DNA from: Mytilus galloprovincialis
Taxonomy: Eukaryota; Mollusca; Bivalvia; Mytilida; Mytilidae
Direction of reading: 5' to 3'
Assembly (NCBI RefSeq): GCF_965363235.1
Contig: NC_134846.1
Coordinates: forward strand, 94,110,571-94,174,570
DNA length: 64,000 nucleotides
The position numbers and the translations under genes are program-made. Of the stretch, positions 48,101-58,943 are shown in pieces (position 1 is the stretch's first letter; each line of letters starts with the position of its first letter). The notes under the pieces were generated by a model that made no database searches, was not told the DNA's origin, and was given only the letters and a program-made list of their open reading frames with translations.

Positions 48101-49954
48101 TAACATGTTACAACATCTTGAATGGCGCAGTCTCTCTGACAGAAGAAAAGACTCCAGATTGGTAATGCTTTACAAAATTGAACACGAAAAGGTTGCAATT
48201 CCTAAAAATAATAAATTAATTCCTCAAAAAAGACAAACAAGACATTCTAATTCGAACAGCTTCCAAATTCCATCCTGCAAAACACAGTACAGAAAAGAAT
48301 CATATTTTCCAAGAACTATTACCGACTGGAACAAACTACCAGATAACATTGTAAATTGCACTTCAGTAGACTCTTTCAAATCTTCAATCTCAAAGCATCA
48401 ATATTAATTACAACATCTTACTCTATTATACAAAACATTTTATATTTTTAATTTTTCATATTTTTTTAAAAACTTGTACATTTTTTCAATCTATGTCTTG
48501 TTGTAAGTTTCCTCCTGTGACATAATCTTCAATTTGTTGAAGGCGGTCACTATATGGTAGAAGTAGAAGTACTATAGAACGAGTAAGTACTTATATACTA
48601 TAGAACGAGTAAGTACTTATATACTATAGAACGAGTAAGTACTAATGTACTATAGAACGAGTAAGTAGTAATATACTATAGAACGAGTAAGTACCAATAT
48701 ACTATAGAACGAGTAAGTACCAATGTACTATATATTATTTTTGCCATTTTTTTTTATAGAAAAAGTGTTTGCTTTCCGCAATTGTTTCAACCAATTCATC
48801 ATTTAATAGCTGTCGTGTGCATGTTTATTCTGACAGCAATACAAGTTAAGTAATTAAACGGTTCTTTTGTGTAATTTAAAATAAAAAGATATGGATGATA
48901 ATGAACTGATATATTAGTTTAAACATATAAATTTATATATTGTATGCTTACCTTCTATGATGTATGTGAATATAAGAACTGCATAACAACCTAACAATTG
49001 TATGGATGTGGTTACCCCGTCATCATACACAGATTAAATATTTAATATGTATGTATATCGATATACCCCGTTCTCACAAAGAATACAGATTAAATATTTA
49101 ATTGTTATGTATATTAATCCTCAAACTTGAATGGTCTTTAATTGTCACACTATAATAAATTGATTGACGGAGTGGATCGATATTTCCAGTACCATTTATT
49201 TGTATAGGTATTACTTTGCTAAGTTTAAAATTACAATTCACTATGATTTTTATTTTAGAATAATTGTTTGCTTAAGTTAACAATTATATAATATGATATA
49301 AAAAAGTAATTTTGATGATGTAATATTTTCAAATCACGGGAACAGATTTTAATCTAAAAGGGAAAGTTTGGATAAAAAGTCAGATTGGATCTGAAAATAT
49401 AATTTTAAAAGGTTTTTTAATTTATCATTCAAACCAACAACTTGTGTTAGTAACACGGATATTTGTCTTCCAACAAATAGCGTAAGTGTATAAAACAAAC
49501 GCTCGCAATCTTATATCCCCCAAAACAACCTCATCTTAAATCAGATTGAAATATTGTCACACCAGTCTTCGAGCTCCACAAAGTCTCTGGTCATGATTTA
49601 ACATGAAATATATTCTACTGATCGGAAATCAATCAACAAGCAATCAATCAACCACATAACCTTACCGTGGCGTGAGACTCAATTTTATGATAAAAATCTT
49701 CCGTTATAATTACCTGACAATAATTGTGATCGGAGGGAGTCGGGTAATTTCAATTTTTCCTTCTTTTTTCGCTCCAACAAAAGTTTTTGGTGTTCTTTTG
49801 GGTCGATTCTTTTAATACTCTCAATATCTTCCTTGTCATACACTTCTAATGCTGTTCCAAATAAAGAATGTTTAGGCAGGGCTGCAGTACGTTTGGCAGC
49901 TCCATTCCTCCAAGGATCATCAATCGGTTGTTGATCAACAGCTACTGCCGCCAT
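41822..49954 (-). CDS. Unrecognised charged, helix-rich protein; three-exon gene with two alternative terminal exons
   Basis: Exon 1 is 49954-49714, exon 2 is 45281-44529, and the terminal exon is either 42373-42282 or 42153-41822. I place the start at the first ATG (49954; A at -3 and G at +4); the open frame upstream has no ATG. Phases agree: exon 1 ends in phase 1 (TCA G), exon 2 starts GA and ends in phase 1 (CTA A), and both terminal exons begin GT. The products are 441 or 361 residues. The protein is hydrophilic and rich in Lys, Glu, Arg and Gln, with helical segments in exon 1 ([18 protein letters not shown]) and exon 2 ([21 protein letters not shown]). No signal peptide or membrane segment is seen. 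I do not recognise the family; a cytoplasmic or ciliary role would be a guess. Intron 1 holds a LINE, intron 2 an inverted-repeat element. Confidence 0.8.
42282..42373 (-). CDS. Proximal alternative terminal exon (short tail)
   Basis: The acceptor TTTCTTTTAG precedes 42373. It encodes [20 protein letters not shown], then VETVANKKK and a stop at 42282. It aligns with the distal exon over the W-EHN...RMKK-W--Y core and uses the same splice phase, so the two are duplicated and mutually exclusive. No AATAAA is seen just downstream, so its mRNA may share the distal poly(A) site. Confidence 0.75.
42374..44528 (-). other. Intron 2 of the unrecognised minus-strand gene
   Basis: Donor GTAAGT just below 44529. 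It contains a (TA)n microsatellite near 43405-43425 and nested inverted repeats at 43484-43892. No other feature is seen. Confidence 0.65.
43484..43892. mobile_element. Nested inverted-repeat elements
   Basis: The outer arms ACAGCCGATTTCATTGAGTG (43485) and the inverse ending CATTAATG...GAAATCGGCTGT (to about 43890) enclose inner arms ATATCTTTGGTTAGCTTGCT (about 43665) and its inverse near 43836-43858. The left side carries about 145 bp not present on the right, ending in TTACTTACTACTTACTTAC, which looks like the simple-repeat tail of a short LINE insertion. Confidence 0.6.
46027..46238. repeat. 26-bp minisatellite, left part
   Basis: About eight units of ACTATAGAACGAGTAAGTAC followed by TAATGT, 26 bp each. 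Split from the right part by the LINE at 46239-48568. Confidence 0.9.
46239..48568 (+). mobile_element. 5'-truncated non-LTR retrotransposon (LINE, Jockey/CR1-like group)
   Basis: It begins inside the endonuclease domain, keeping only the final SDHDIV motif. Frames 46239-46573, 46566-47555 and 47706-48407 then carry the reverse transcriptase: [60 protein letters not shown] and FADD at 47590-47601, and a C-terminal region with [15 protein letters not shown] and VQRRAARFV. At least two frameshifts (near 46565 and 47500) break the open frame. The 3' end is a GTAGAAGTAGAAG tail. The flanking minisatellite gives a GTACTAT duplication at 46232-46238 and 48569-48575. The clade is not resolved. It is antisense to the host gene. 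Confidence 0.92.
48569..48734. repeat. 26-bp minisatellite, right part
   Basis: Six to seven units of the same 26-bp monomer, some with TTATATACTATAG in place of TAATGTACTATAG. Confidence 0.9.
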
Positions 49955-50157
49955 ATTAGGACAACTGAAATCATAACAGACGTCCACACTGAGATGTAAT
50001 AGATCATCGCGATATCATCGATACAGTGAATTTCAAACAAATTTCATGTAATCCTATATTTATAAAATTGTCATGGAAAACAATTTCGAATACATGTACT
50101 AGATATTTTTTCCGATTTTATTGTGTAATTGTGGTATTCCCTATATTGATAGGAACC

Positions 50158-53100
50158 TTAAATAGCTTCATATAAATATACATCGAAATGTAGAAAATAA
50201 TGATGATCCTGACGATAAGAATAGTAATGCCGATTATGGCGATGAGAATATTCATGATGATGAGTATAGATTCTGATCATAAGAATTACATTGCCGATGA
50301 TGTCAATGAGACGATACAGAAAACGATGGTGATCATAGCAATAAGAATGACAATTCCGATTATAGCAATGACACGATATGATCTTGACGATAAGATTGAT
50401 AACATCGATTACGGCGAAAATACGATACAGAAGACGATGGTGATCATTACGATAACAATGATAATATCTATAATGGCGATGAGATGATACAGAAGATGAT
50501 GGTTCTCTTGGCGATAGGAATGACAGTGCATATAATGGCGGTGAGACGATACAGAAGTTGGATGATCCAGACGATAAGACGATACAGAAGTTGATGAAGA
50601 TCCAGACGATAAGAATGATGTTATAGATTAAGGCGATAAGACGATACAGAAGTTGATGAAGATCCAGACGATAAGACGATACAGAGGTTGATGATCCAGA
50701 CGACAAGAATGATGTTATAGATTAAGGCGATAAGACGATACAGAAGTTGATGGAGATCCAGACGATACAGAAGTTGATGATCCAGACGATAAGACGATAC
50801 AGAAGTTGATGAAGATCCAGACGATAAGACGATACAGAGGTTGATGAAGGTCCAGACGATAAGACGATACAGAAGTTGATGATCCAGACGACAAGAATGA
50901 TGTTATAGATTAAGGCGATAAGACGATACAGAAGTTGATGGTGATCCAGACGATAAGACGATACAGAAGTTGATGATCCAGACGATAAGACGATACAGAA
51001 GTTGATGAAGGTCCAGACGATAAGACGATACAGAAGTTGATGGAGATCCAGACGATAAGACGATACAGAAGTTGATGAAGATCCAGACGATAAGACGATA
51101 CAGAAGTTGATGAAGTTCCAGACGATAAGAATGCTGTTATAGATTAAGGCGATAAGACGATACAGAAGTTGATGAAGATCCAGACGACAAGAATGATGAT
51201 ATTGATTAAGGCGATGAAACGATACAGAAGTTGATGAAGATCCAGACGATAAGAATGATAATATCGATTAAGGCGAGGAGACGATACAGAAGATGATGGT
51301 GATAATAGTGACTATGGTGGTTACGGCGATGAGACGATACAGAATACGATTGTACTCTTGTACTTTTACAGTGCATTTAAAGGCAATGAGATGGTACAAA
51401 ACGCGATGGTTATACTGACAATAAGAATGACTGCCGATTATTTTAATGAGACGATACAGAAGTTGATGAAGATCCAGACGATAAGACGATACAGAAGTTG
51501 ATGAAGGTTCAGACGATAAGAATGATGTTATGGATTAAGGCGATAAGACGATACAGAAGTTGATGAAGGTTCAGACGATAAGAATGATGTTATGGATTAA
51601 GGCGATAAGACGATACAGAAGTTGATGAAGATCCAGACGACAAGAATGATGATATTGATTAAGGAGATGAGACGATACAGAAGTTGACGAAGATCCAGAC
51701 GATAGAATGATAATATCGATTAAGGCAAAGAGACGATACAGAAGATGATGGTGATAATAATGACTATGGTGGTGATGGCGATGAGACGATACAGAATACG
51801 ATTGTACTCTTGTACTCTTACAGTGCATTTAAAGGCAATGAGATGGTACAGAACACGATGGTTATACTGACAATAAGAATGACTGCCGATTATGGTAATG
51901 AGACGATAAATGATGATGATCCCGACGATAAGAATGACTGCCGATTATAGCGATGAGAAGATACATGATCATGATCCCGACGATAAGAATGACTGTCGAT
52001 TATGACGATGAGGAGATACATGATGGTGATCATGACGATAAGAATGACTGCCGTTATGACGATGAGGAGATACATGATGGTGATCATGACGATAAGAATG
52101 ACTGCCGATGAAGGCGATGAGAAGATACACAATGGTGATTTTGATGATAAGAATGATTATGACGATGATGGCGATGAGAAGATACATGATCATGATTCTG
52201 ACGATAAGAATGACTGCCGATGATGGTGATGAGAAGATACACAATGGTGATTCTGATGATAAGAATGATTATGCCAATTATGGTAACGAGAAGATACACG
52301 ATGATGATTATGACGATTAGATTAACTGTGTCGATAATGGCGATGAGAAGATTCATGATGGTGATCCTGACGATAAGAATAATAATGTCAATGATGACAA
52401 TTAGAATAAAATTGTTGATGCTGATATTGGCGATAAGACGACATATTATGACGATCCTGACGATAAGATGATTATGCCGATAAGATTACACAGAAGATAA
52501 AAAGATTCTGACGATAAGAGTTACACTCCCGATAATGGCAATGAGACGATACATAAAACGATGGTGATCATAGTAATTAGAACGACAATACCGATGAGAC
52601 GATAAATGATGATGATCCTGACGATGAGAATGATAATGCCGATTATGGTGATGAGATTATACAGATAGATGATGAATCTGACGATAAGAACTACACAGCT
52701 GATGATGGCAATGATACGATAAAGAAAACGATGGTGATCCTAGCAATAAGAACGACAATGATATTGACGATACACAAGATGAAGTTGACCTTGACGATCA
52801 GAATGACAACATCAATTAGCGATATAACAATGCAGAATATGATGGGGATCCAGACGATAACAATAGCAAGGTCTTTTATGACAATTAGTCGTAACAGGAC
52901 ATTTCTTAACGATAAGAATGACAATACAGATGATATCGATGAACAGAACACGATGGTAAGGATGACGTTAATAATGACAATGTCGATTATAGTGATGAGA
53001 TGATATTGGCGATGATAGCGATGAGACGATATAGAATACGATTTGATCCTTACGATATAAATAACAATGGGTTTTTGTCATATACCGATACAGAAGACGA

Positions 53101-53215
53101 TGGTGATCATAACGATAACAATGATAATACCGATTACGGCGATGAGATGATACAGAAGATGATGGTTCTCTCCACGATAAGAATGACAGTGCATATCTCA
53201 GATCAAATTTATTCG
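50158..53215. repeat. GAT-rich satellite array (about 54-63 bp units and 35-bp variants)
   Basis: Degenerate tandem units built on GACGATAAGAATGA, TGGCGATGAGACGATACAGA and AGATGATGGTGATCC. From about 50540 to 51700 a short 35-bp form alternates with 62-bp forms, consistent with loss of a 27-bp block. A segment at about 51178-51455 is repeated at about 51631-51907. Open frames on both strands encode Asp-rich or His/Ile-rich low-complexity peptides and are not gene evidence. Confidence 0.85.
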
Positions 53216-53656
53216 TTGATAGTGTGTTAATTTACGTTTTTTGATTGAGTTAAGCCTGCCAATTGATATTTTATCGTGTGTTTTTCTATGTTCTGATGTT
53301 ATGCTATTGTTTCAGAAAAGGGAGAAGGTTTGGTACCATTAAAACGTTTAATCCCGCTGCAAATGTTTGCACCTGTCCTAAGTCAAGAATCTGATGTACA
53401 GTAGTTGTCGTTTGTTTATGTAATTTAAACGTGTTTCTCGTTTCTCGTTTTTTAGATAGATTAGACCGTTGGTTTACCCGTTTAAATGGTTTTACACTAG
53501 TAATTTTGGGGCCCTTTATAGCTTGTTGTTCGGTGTGAGCCAAGGCTCCGTGTTGAAGGCCGTACATTGACCTATAATGGTTTATTTTTATAAATTGTTA
53601 TTTGGATGGAGAGTTGTCTCATTGGCACTCACACCACATCTTCCTATATCTATATA
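53216..53656 (+). mobile_element. Abundant mussel-type dispersed repeat, longer copy
   Basis: About 440 bp inserted in the GAT satellite, which resumes at about 53657. The right half (AGATTAGACCGTTGG to CTTCCTATATCTA) is shared with the copy at 18706-18892. An 87-codon minus-strand frame (53304-53567) lies wholly in the repeat and is not a gene. Structure is SINE-like or MITE-like; I see no clear ends or target duplication. Confidence 0.75.
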
Positions 53657-54090
53657 AAGGCGATGAGACGATACAGAAGTTGATGATAATCCAGACTATA
53701 AGAATGATAATATCGATTAAGGCGATGAGACGATACAGAAGTTGATGATGATAACAATGACAATGTCGATTATGGCGATGAGAACATGATTGTACTCTTG
53801 ACAATAAGAATGACAGTGCAACGATACAGAAGATAATGTAGTGGTATCCTAACAGATAAGAATGACACTGCCAATGATTGCGATGATTGCGATACAGACG
53901 ATGATGGCGAACATGACGATATTGATAACAAAGTCGAATATGGCTTAATTTATATGGAAGAGTGTGGAAATCATGAAGATAAAAATGATAATATCGATAA
54001 TGGAGACAATACGATACAGATGATGATTGTGATTCTGGCGATAATGATAATAATGTTTTTTGTGACTATAAGCATAAGACGACATAGAAG
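53657..54090. repeat. GAT-rich satellite, right remnant
   Basis: Same family as 50158-53215 and increasingly diverged to the right. Confidence 0.75.
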
Positions 54091-57032
54091 ATGATGCCGA
54101 AGATGTGAAAATTTTGAATTTAAATATCAAACCTGTGACAAACAACAATACAATAGAGATTTGCATGCACATAAAATAATATGATTTACAGACGCAAAAT
54201 AGTAATTTTTTTTTTATGAATTTACATTGACATATCTTCACAGTATCCACTCTGTGTGGAAATTAAACTTCAAGGAAACAAACCGACTACCTTCTTCATA
54301 AAAAAATAACAACGACCTTCTCAATGTCTTGAATTTCAGATATCATGTGTCTGATCCCCGGTCAGGTAAACCAAAAATAAAATCTGAAGTAGAATTCCTA
54401 CTTTCTATGTACATTGATATCAATTTTGCTGTTTTCCTACTTTTTTTATTTATCTAAAATAGATTTAGTCTAAGTCTTTGCTATTTACATCTTGCTTTTG
54501 CTTCTTTATTTAATAGTTCTGATGATTTAGCAAGCCAACTGTATTCGAAATTTTGCTGCGGTCTTGATCTCCGAATTTCTAAATCACGATCTATTTTAAT
54601 CAATATAAAAAAGTTAGAGATGTACTGATTTATTAACCGGGGTCTACCTTACGTTCATGTCCGATTTTTCATGTGCTTTCTTACACAAAACTATCATAGG
54701 TTACTTTATTCTCTAAAACAAATTAACAAAGTTACAGCAAATATGATATTAATCACTAAATAAATAAAAAGATAGAAACAAATTAATATATTCTTGATAA
54801 AATGTCCATTAGACAGAGGGACTGACTTTTTCCTTTATTACTATACTAAATTTCCACTCATTTAAACGTTGAAATTATTTTTGTATAAAACAGAGAGTGA
54901 AACTTATCGGTATTTTGTCTTATAACAATATAGTGGATGGAGATTTGTCCTTTCGATTTCCATGTTTGGGCATTTCATGATGTAATGATATTCGTCGCCC
55001 ATTCCTCATACATTACAGATATTTAATTTTCTTTCTGATCTGTCATAAATAAATGATGACACAACACTCTACTGAGACACATTATCCCAATGCCAAGCCA
55101 ACCAGAGTACTTTAATTGCCGGTTGTTTGATGGAGATCAAACCAACGCTACATGCAACCATCATAAAAGCAATTCAAACAAAATAAACATTAACAAGTTA
55201 ACACTAATAAAAATAATCAAAATATGGATAAGAGGCAGGAGGAACATGATCACTATCGCTGTTAAACAAAAGTGTGATAAACATTAAACATTATACAAAA
55301 AAATGTTTGAACAAGAGGTCTGACAAATAATGTTTGTCAGCGTTAAATAACCTATACAAGCGTGTCTTATCCTTGGTTTTAATACCAAAGACAAACAAAT
55401 CATTTATACGATTGTGGCACATCTTAAGCCTATTACCAATTCTTTAAAACATATATAAGGAGAACCATATTCGTCGCGCAATGTTAGAAAATCTTCGATT
55501 GATTGTAGAAACTGAATAATTTAAAAGGTAACGGAATTGAAACCAATAACCTCCTATTATTGATACCCCCTTTTTTAATTGTCAAGTTGAGGATATTAGT
55601 AAAGATAAACACCATGCAGTATATATCACTAACGGCGGCAAATTGACTTGGAAGTTCACTGGTCAAAAAAAATTGCTAATAAACTATGAAAACAAAACTC
55701 GAAAGGTCTTATAGTAAATATACATGTATAACATGATATAACTATTATTTTCTGAACAATTTTTTTTCGCCTCTTATCAAGGATTTACATTGTTATCAAT
55801 GCGTTAACTACATTGTAGGTTTTAATTTCACGGTGACTGTGATTCCAAAATGGATTTGATTATTTACAAGAATTTACAGAAAGAGATACGAAACGAATAG
55901 ATGCTTTTGTGGAACATGATTATTTAGTCATTTGGAAGTAATCAGATCGTTTGCCGAATTTTGATATATAAGCATATTTTTTTTTTAAAGGGGGAGGGGC
56001 AATGAGAAATTTTTCAGTCATTCATTTATTGTTCAGTGGGGGAAAAAGTCTCAAAAAATACAAAGAAGCACAATTATATGCCAAAATGAGTATGCAGATC
56101 ACATTGACCCCCACCCCACCGCAACTTTTTTCGTGAAATTCTGATTATTCACCAATGGCAATGGTCATTGAACAGCTGACTGATTCGTCAGTTAAGATAT
56201 GTATATATATATCACAGCTGGTTAATACGACAGCTAACAATATTGGGTAAATTGTAATACATTATTTATTTTAGACTGTTTATCACGATAAAGAAGCAAA
56301 ACATTACCTTTTTGTAAATTACATAATATTCCTTTCTCTATCAACAATAATCAACTTCCGACCTTTCGTTGCTAGGGGGCGTGGTTTTAAAATTTTATCG
56401 TTGTTCGATAATTTTCGCCAATACTCGGAAACTGTTGTGATAAACGTCACGAGAATATGTGTACCTCCAAAAATTTACGTAACACTCTTTCCGGTCAAAA
56501 TAGAAGACACTAAAAATATTCTTCAAACGAAAATAATTTTAATAAGTAAGAAGCACACATTTAATTTGCTAAGGCAATAACAACGACCTCGAACAATCAA
56601 CCTTTTGATAATTTACAATAATTTTTAACACGAAATATCATCTTTCGTCTCTCTTTCATCAATCACAAACACCTATATAGTCAAATCGGGACATGATTAC
56701 TTCGGTACTCAAGATAGCTAAATTTTCGGCACCAATATCAATGAAATATTGAGAAAACTTCAATCATCAAATCAACTGATTATCTTTTATTTGTATTTGA
56801 ACTGCTTAAATTAACCTTGATATTGATAATTGTTATATAATACACCTTATCGCTATTTGTTCACCATTTATATTTGACTGTCCCTCTGGGTATCTTTCGT
56901 CCCTCTTTTATACTGGACATCACACAAGTTCCCATAAAATTTTGACGTCACAATGGAAAAGTGATTGTTGTATGAAGTCAATAATTCAAGCAGGACATAT
57001 AATTCCTGGGTTAGTCCGGAACATGGGAATAG
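54091..57032. other. Intergenic DNA upstream of TXN2
   Basis: AT-rich and without supported genes. A 65-codon frame at 55090-55287 has no recognisable motif. A non-coding first exon of TXN2 may lie here or further right, but I cannot place it. Confidence 0.45.
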
Positions 57033-57332
57033 TGGCCGAGTTCACTTGAAACTCTTCAATCAACTTCAGAGTTAATAGATTATCACGTGAACGCACTAGA
57101 GTTGATATTCGGAACAACTCTAAGTAACTCTAGGGTAAGGCCCTGACCAAGCATAAAAAATAAAATATTCTCATTGGTTTGACGTCATTCAAGAGTTTCT
57201 CGAGTTTAACCCTGGCTCGGTAAGGGTTGGAACCAGGGTACGAGGGGTTAACTCGAGTGGTTCAAGTATAATCGTTTTGTTTTAACCCGAGTAAGTAAAG
57301 TTAACTCTTAGAGTTTCAAGTGAACTCGGCCA
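57033..57332. mobile_element. 300-bp inverted-repeat MITE upstream of TXN2
   Basis: Starts TGGCCGAGTTCACTTGAAAC and ends with the inverse GTTTCAAGTGAACTCGGCCA; further inverted AACTCGAG/CTCGAG blocks lie inside. It contains a CCAAT-like CATTGG and a CRE TGACGTCA near 57181. No clear target duplication is seen. Confidence 0.75.
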
Positions 57333-57679
57333 ATGATAAGATGTACATGTATTGATATTTATAAAGAAATAAGTCATTATGATTTCTCAGTTAATTTAGT
57401 TTTCTTTGTATTAACCCAATTACATTTTAATACATGTATATAGTCTGATTAATCTCAAACTAGTTTGGAAACTTGAAAAGTAATAGTTGCATGATATTGT
57501 GTGTCCAAATATTACCTGTACACCTTGATAAGTATTGTTTCATTTGTTTTTTCCACAATGAACGAAACAATAAACTATGAAGTTGTACTGTAAATAGGGA
57601 AATATGATATCATACAACTGTAATTTTCAAGTTCCCATTAAAAATCTACTTCAGTCAATTCAAAGAAAACAAACGTTAA

Positions 57680-58458
57680 ACAGTCAGGGGACTTACTGAA
57701 ATAAGTGATTTTTAAATCACTTATTTGAGTAGCAAATTCGAGGTTTTGTCACAAATTGGGATTATGTATTTTTTTCAAAATTTTAAACACATAGGTTTAA
57801 ATAATATCTTTTAATTAGTAACATTAAAAAAAAATGAACTTTTTGCTTCTTTTAAGTAGCAAGGTGTATGCCTTTGATGCTATCATTTAGCTGAAAATTC
57901 TATTTTAGTTGAAAAAATGCTATAATAATGGCTTTACATAATGAACTGATACTTTCTTAAAAGATTTTTCCCAGCAGTGGGAGTATTTTTCCTGTGAAGT
58001 TCAAGGTTTCATCTTTCAGATTATGTAATAAAATTCTACTGTTCTCGATAAAAATTCCACTGTTCGGGGGTATTGAAATTAGTGGGGGTTATTAAAAGAA
58101 TGATACTTAAAGAAGTGATTTTTGAGAAGGAAATTGAGGTCTGATACTTAAACAAGTGATTTTTATGTCATTATCCTAGATTCAGTACAAGGTCATCACC
58201 TGAAATGACCTGGTCATCCTAGACAACACAGATGTTGGTTCTGATAAGTTCAGAAACATAATTAGTCCCTGGATCATTAGTATTCTATATTTAAAGCTAC
58301 AATAAGATTAAATCACTTCTTCTAGTGATTAATTTGTACTACCTAAATAGGTGATTATTAAAGAAAGACAACTCTAACTTCCAACCTTTATGGAAATAAT
58401 GTTACTTGAATCAGTGATTTAGAAAATCACTTATTTAAGTAAGTCCCCTGACTGTTAA
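57680..58458. mobile_element. Inverted-repeat element with AAGTGATTT subterminal repeats
   Basis: The ends are CAGTCAGGGGACTTACT (57681) and its inverse AGTAAGTCCCCTGACTG (ending 58457). TTAA flanks both ends, allowing one extra A on the left, which is compatible with a piggyBac-type target site; hAT is an alternative. The motif AAGTGATTT or its inverse AAATCACTT recurs at both ends and several times inside (near 57702, 57714, 58107, 58156, 58313 and 58425). No transposase is present. Confidence 0.65.
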
Positions 58459-58943
58459 AATGACATTACTTCATATGTATTCCCCATTGTCCTGATATAT
58501 TCTGATTTAACTATCCTCCCATTACTCATCAAGCCCTATAATAATACTTTTACTTTGTAGAATTTGTACTAACTGCCTTACCCTGAACTAGTGTTTTTTT
58601 ATGTTAAAACCACATTTCTGTACATATCAAGCTGGAAAGAACTGGGTACTTTTGGTTTTCTTTTGACTAGCAGTAAAATGTTTGGTGAAGTGCTGGGTTG
58701 TGCTGAAATGAGCTATATATACACTATATATAATGGGGATGTTAAATCCAATACCTCATAGAGAGAGTTCCTTTCAAATGGCTGTCAAACTCTTCCCCTT
58801 TCATCCTGGTTGACGCCTGTTAGAGGATGTTCTAATTGTATTTATAATTAGTTTGTTCTCATGCTAAACATGCACAAAACATTTGCCACTGGACATAAAA
58901 ACTAACAGCAGTCAAGCAATCAATTTATGACTTTGTTTTTTTA

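Larger units (their letters stand above)
45282..49713 (-). other. Intron 1 of the unrecognised minus-strand gene
   Basis: A 4.4-kb intron (CAG then GTAATT donor at 49713; TTCTTTTCAG acceptor ending at 45282). It contains the 26-bp minisatellite and a LINE in the opposite orientation, listed separately. The remainder (45282-46025 and 48735-49713) is AT-rich with no recognised feature. Confidence 0.65.

Noticed and set aside
49955..49987. Earlier start for the minus-strand gene at 49987
   Set aside because: That codon is GTG. The first in-frame ATG is at 49954 and has a good context.
50158..53230. Several frames of 70-182 codons on both strands
   Set aside because: Low-complexity translations of the GAT satellite in all frames; no gene structure.
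53304..53567. 87-codon minus-strand frame
   Set aside because: It lies wholly inside a dispersed repeat also present at 18.7 kb. Such frames are often mis-annotated as genes.
55090..55287. 65-codon plus frame
   Set aside because: No motif, no splice context and low-complexity Asn/Lys/Ile content.
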